Assembly: GCF_002836745.1 (NCBI RefSeq)
Contig: NZ_PJAR01000041.1
Coordinates: 124,001-188,000, forward strand
Length of the DNA: 64,000 nucleotides
DNA from: Glaciecola sp. 33A
Lineage (GTDB): Bacteria; Pseudomonadota; Gammaproteobacteria; Enterobacterales; Alteromonadaceae
Direction of reading: 5' to 3'
The stretch's first letter is position 1. Each line of letters begins with the position of its first letter. The position numbers and the translations under genes were made by a program. Below the pieces are notes generated by a model that saw nothing but the letters and a program-made list of their open reading frames with translations, searched no databases and was not told where the DNA came from. Of the stretch, positions 62,157-64,000 are shown piece after piece.

Positions 62157-63541
62157 GTTTCCAGATACCTTCTACAATCGACTATTTTTCCTTCAATTGC
62201 CGCGGCGGCGACCATCATAGGACTGGCAATATGTGTTCTTGCACCACGACCTTGTCGACCTTCGAAGTTTCGGTTGGTAGTACTAATTATTCGTTGGCCG
62301 TCACTAAAGCCCTCGCCGCCTGCATAAAAACAGAGTGAACAACCGGGCTCTCGCCATTCAAATCCTGCAGCAATGAAAATTTTGTGTAAACCCATTTGCT
62401 CTGCTTCAAGTTTTACTTGTGCTGACCCTGGGGTACATACTGCCTTAACATTTGGACTGACTTTATGTCCTTTAAGAATTTCTGCAGCGGCTTGCAAATC
62501 GGATAATCGGCCATTGGTGCATGAGCCAATGAATGCTCCTTGTATCGGCATGTTTATTAGTGATTGTTCGTTAGTGACGTTCATATATTGTGCTGCGCTT
62601 TTCTTTGCGTCATCTTGTAAAATCGGAATACGGTCAGATATGAATACAGATTGTGCCGGGCTTGTGCCCCAAGAAATCATTGGTATTATTTCAGAGCAAT
62701 TTATACTTAATTCGGCATCAAAGACGGCATCTTCATCGCTAAAAAGCATCTTCCAGTCTTTAATTGCTTGCTCCCAATGTTGTTTTTTTGGAGCGTAGGT
62801 TTTGCCGGATAAATAGTCAAACGTTGTAGTGTCGGGCGCAATTAGCGCTGTAAAGCCTGAAAATTCAGTGGTCATATTACATAGCGTAAAACGGGCTTCC
62901 ATGCTGAGCTGCTGGATGACCGGCCCGCAGAATTCAATTGCCATACCTTGCCCGCCCGACGCACCATAGCTTTTTATAAGGTACATGATTATATCTTTGC
63001 TACTAACACCCGGGTTGAGAGTGCCCTCAAAGCGCACTCGCATTTGCTTAGGTTTTTCGACCCGCAGGGTTTCTGTCGCCATCGCGTGTTCGCAATCACT
63101 TGTACCGATCCCCCATGCGAGTGCGCCAAGTGCGCCAAGCGTGCATGTGTGGCTATCTGGACATACAACCGTTAATCCCGGCAGCGTTATGCCCTGTTCA
63201 GCAGACACCATGTGAGAAATACCTTGGTCGTGATCATTTATGTCAAATAACTTAATATTAAAGAATTTGGCGGCTTCGCGTGTTTTTGTTATAAATTCAG
63301 TGCCACCGGGCATCAGGGTCTTATCTGTTCGACCTGGAAATGTGTCGATAATATGATCCATAGTGCAGAAAACCTGCCGTGGATTTCTTAGTTCTCGGCC
63401 ACTGTCTTGTAGCCCATTTAAGGCTATGCATCCGGTTCGTTCATGCAAGAATATTCGGTCTATATAGATTAGCTCAGAGCCGTCTGGTAGGCGACTTACT
63501 GAATGCTGATCCCAGAGTTTTTCAAATAAGGTACGTTGCAT
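62153..63541 (-). CDS. LeuC-like dehydratase large subunit 2 (divergent)
   Basis: 462 aa. [4Fe-4S] Cys341 (GSCTNGR), Cys401 and Cys404 (CSLC) are intact. Substrate-facing parts differ from canonical LeuC: PDSHTCTLGALG in place of [12 protein letters not shown], and CFYAGGEGFSDGQRIIST where LeuC has C(M/V)[16 protein letters not shown]. This suggests a different acid. ATG 63541 is chosen; a GTG reading from 63565 adds 8 residues with poorer support. The promoter region holds the perfect palindrome S3. No tight match to leucine biosynthesis genes. Confidence 0.85.
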   Translation of the reverse strand: MQRTLFEKLWDQHSVSRLPDGSELIYIDRIFLHERTGCIALNGLQDSGRELRNPRQVFCTMDHIIDTFPGRTDKTLMPGGTEFITKTREAAKFFNIKLFDINDHDQGISHMVSAEQGITLPGLTVVCPDSHTCTLGALGALAWGIGTSDCEHAMATETLRVEKPKQMRVRFEGTLNPGVSSKDIIMYLIKSYGASGGQGMAIEFCGPVIQQLSMEARFTLCNMTTEFSGFTALIAPDTTTFDYLSGKTYAPKKQHWEQAIKDWKMLFSDEDAVFDAELSINCSEIIPMISWGTSPAQSVFISDRIPILQDDAKKSAAQYMNVTNEQSLINMPIQGAFIGSCTNGRLSDLQAAAEILKGHKVSPNVKAVCTPGSAQVKLEAEQMGLHKIFIAAGFEWREPGCSLCFYAGGEGFSDGQRIISTTNRNFEGRQGRGARTHIASPMMVAAAAIEGKIVDCRRYLET

Positions 63542-63582
63542 ATTGTGGCTTCCATCGGTTACCAAATAATCAGCTTTAAGAT

Positions 63583-63606
63583 TAAAGATATAATATTATA
63601 TCTTTA
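63583..63606. promoter_or_regulatory. 24-bp perfect palindrome (operator-like element S3) upstream of leuC2
   Basis: The core is AAAGATAT-N6-ATATCTTT (63584-63605), extended by one T/A pair to 24 bp. It sits 42 bp before the leuC2 ATG, a typical operator position. The N6 is AATATT, so the whole is self-complementary. Same GATAT-N6-ATATC core as S2. Confidence 0.6.
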
Positions 63607-63678
63607 TAATTTTAGTTTGGCTAGCCTGTCATGCTAATTAATACAGTTTAAGCGATGTTAAATTACTTGGTATGCAGC

Positions 63679-64000
63679 CTAAGGGGCGACAAAGCCCTTT
63701 GGAATGCCTGCATCTGGTGTAAAACCGTATAAGGGCTCAGAGGGAAATGCGGCACGCAAAATATGTCTGACTTCTAATAACTGGGGTAAGTCTATACCCG
63801 TCTGTATGCCCATAGACTGAAGCATGAAAACTAAGTCTTCAGTCACAATATTGCCGCTGGCACCGGGTGCAAAAGGACACCCACCTATTCCAGCCATAGA
63901 GCTGTCGATGGTTTCAATACCCGCTTCAATAGCGGCCAATGCGTTGGCTAAACCTAGGCCTCGGGTGTTATGTAAATGTACGCTGGTCAGTTTCTCGTTG
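63679..64000 (-). CDS. HMG-CoA lyase-like enzyme, C-terminal part (runs off the window)
   Basis: Only the last about 107 residues lie in the window; the gene continues past 64000. They include HLHNTRGLGLANALAAIEAG (metal-binding His pair), then AGIGGCPFAPGASGNIVTEDLVFMLQSMGI with the catalytic loop Cys, as in HMG-CoA lyase. The ORF is longer than its first Met at 63939 because the frame stays open to the edge. The reaction is cleavage of a hydroxyacyl-CoA such as HMG-CoA or citramalyl-CoA. It stands upstream of leuC2 and in the same direction, so the three may be one operon. Confidence 0.85.
   Translation of the reverse strand, partial: NEKLTSVHLHNTRGLGLANALAAIEAGIETIDSSMAGIGGCPFAPGASGNIVTEDLVFMLQSMGIQTGIDLPQLLEVRHILRAAFPSEPLYGFTPDAGIPKGFVAP

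Noticed and set aside
1-64000. CRISPR arrays, tRNA or rRNA genes, insertion sequences
   Set aside because: No regular spaced repeat array, cloverleaf-like gene or rRNA segment was found in reading; no transposase frame or terminal inverted repeat pair was seen.

Overview
The window reads as chromosome of an AT-leaning marine-type gammaproteobacterium. An Alteromonadales-like host is my best guess, from the NahK/ErcS-type hybrid kinase, the FIST and NosR-like proteins, the TonB receptor and the codon use; this is inference, because no rRNA or tRNA gene is present. I see no transposase, integrase, phage gene or CRISPR array. Almost all of the window is dense catabolic, transport and regulatory coding sequence.

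Left part (1-14.2 kb): sensing and uptake. A NosR/NirI-like membrane flavin/iron-sulfur protein, a FIST sensor protein and a hybrid histidine kinase run rightward and converge on a NarL-type response regulator. Leftward genes follow: a porin, a three-gene ABC importer of the taurine/sulfonate/nitrate class and a TonB-dependent receptor. A 45-codon small ORF and a Sel1-repeat protein run rightward.

Middle part (14.3-49 kb): a large catabolic island. It holds an Fe-type alcohol dehydrogenase, an NCS1 (CodB-like) permease, three PuuE-like (allantoinase/imidase-type) hydrolases, an aldehyde dehydrogenase, an ATP-dependent hydantoinase pair (HyuA/HyuB) and two N-carbamoylsarcosine-amidase-like isochorismatase proteins. 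It also holds a LeuCD-type dehydratase, two isocitrate-lyase/PEP-mutase family lyases, and an eight-gene operon (DUF1838, VOC, methyltransferase, small protein, MmgE/PrpD, SnoaL, HapK-like, SDR). A GntR regulator, a propionyl-CoA synthetase and a PhyH / 3-methylaspartate ammonia-lyase / type III CoA-transferase / CitE lyase operon complete it. Read together, the families suggest opening of an N-heterocycle (imide or hydantoin type), removal of nitrogen, and conversion of a methyl-branched C4-C6 dicarboxylate into pyruvate plus acetyl-CoA or propionate. The exact substrate cannot be read from sequence.

Right part (49-64 kb): oxidation and accessory catabolism. A GMC oxidoreductase with an MFS transporter, an ornithine-cyclodeaminase-family protein, a cupin, a LysR regulator, a FAD-linked oxidase, a two-domain serine hydrolase and a cytochrome b/c fusion are followed by a second, more divergent LeuCD pair and an HMG-CoA-lyase-like gene cut by the window edge.

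A shared near-palindromic element (AATGATAT-N6-ATATCATT and variants) lies in several intergenic regions of this island. It may be the operator that ties the scattered operons into one regulon. Start codons were re-chosen from Shine-Dalgarno spacing for many genes; each entry says where.
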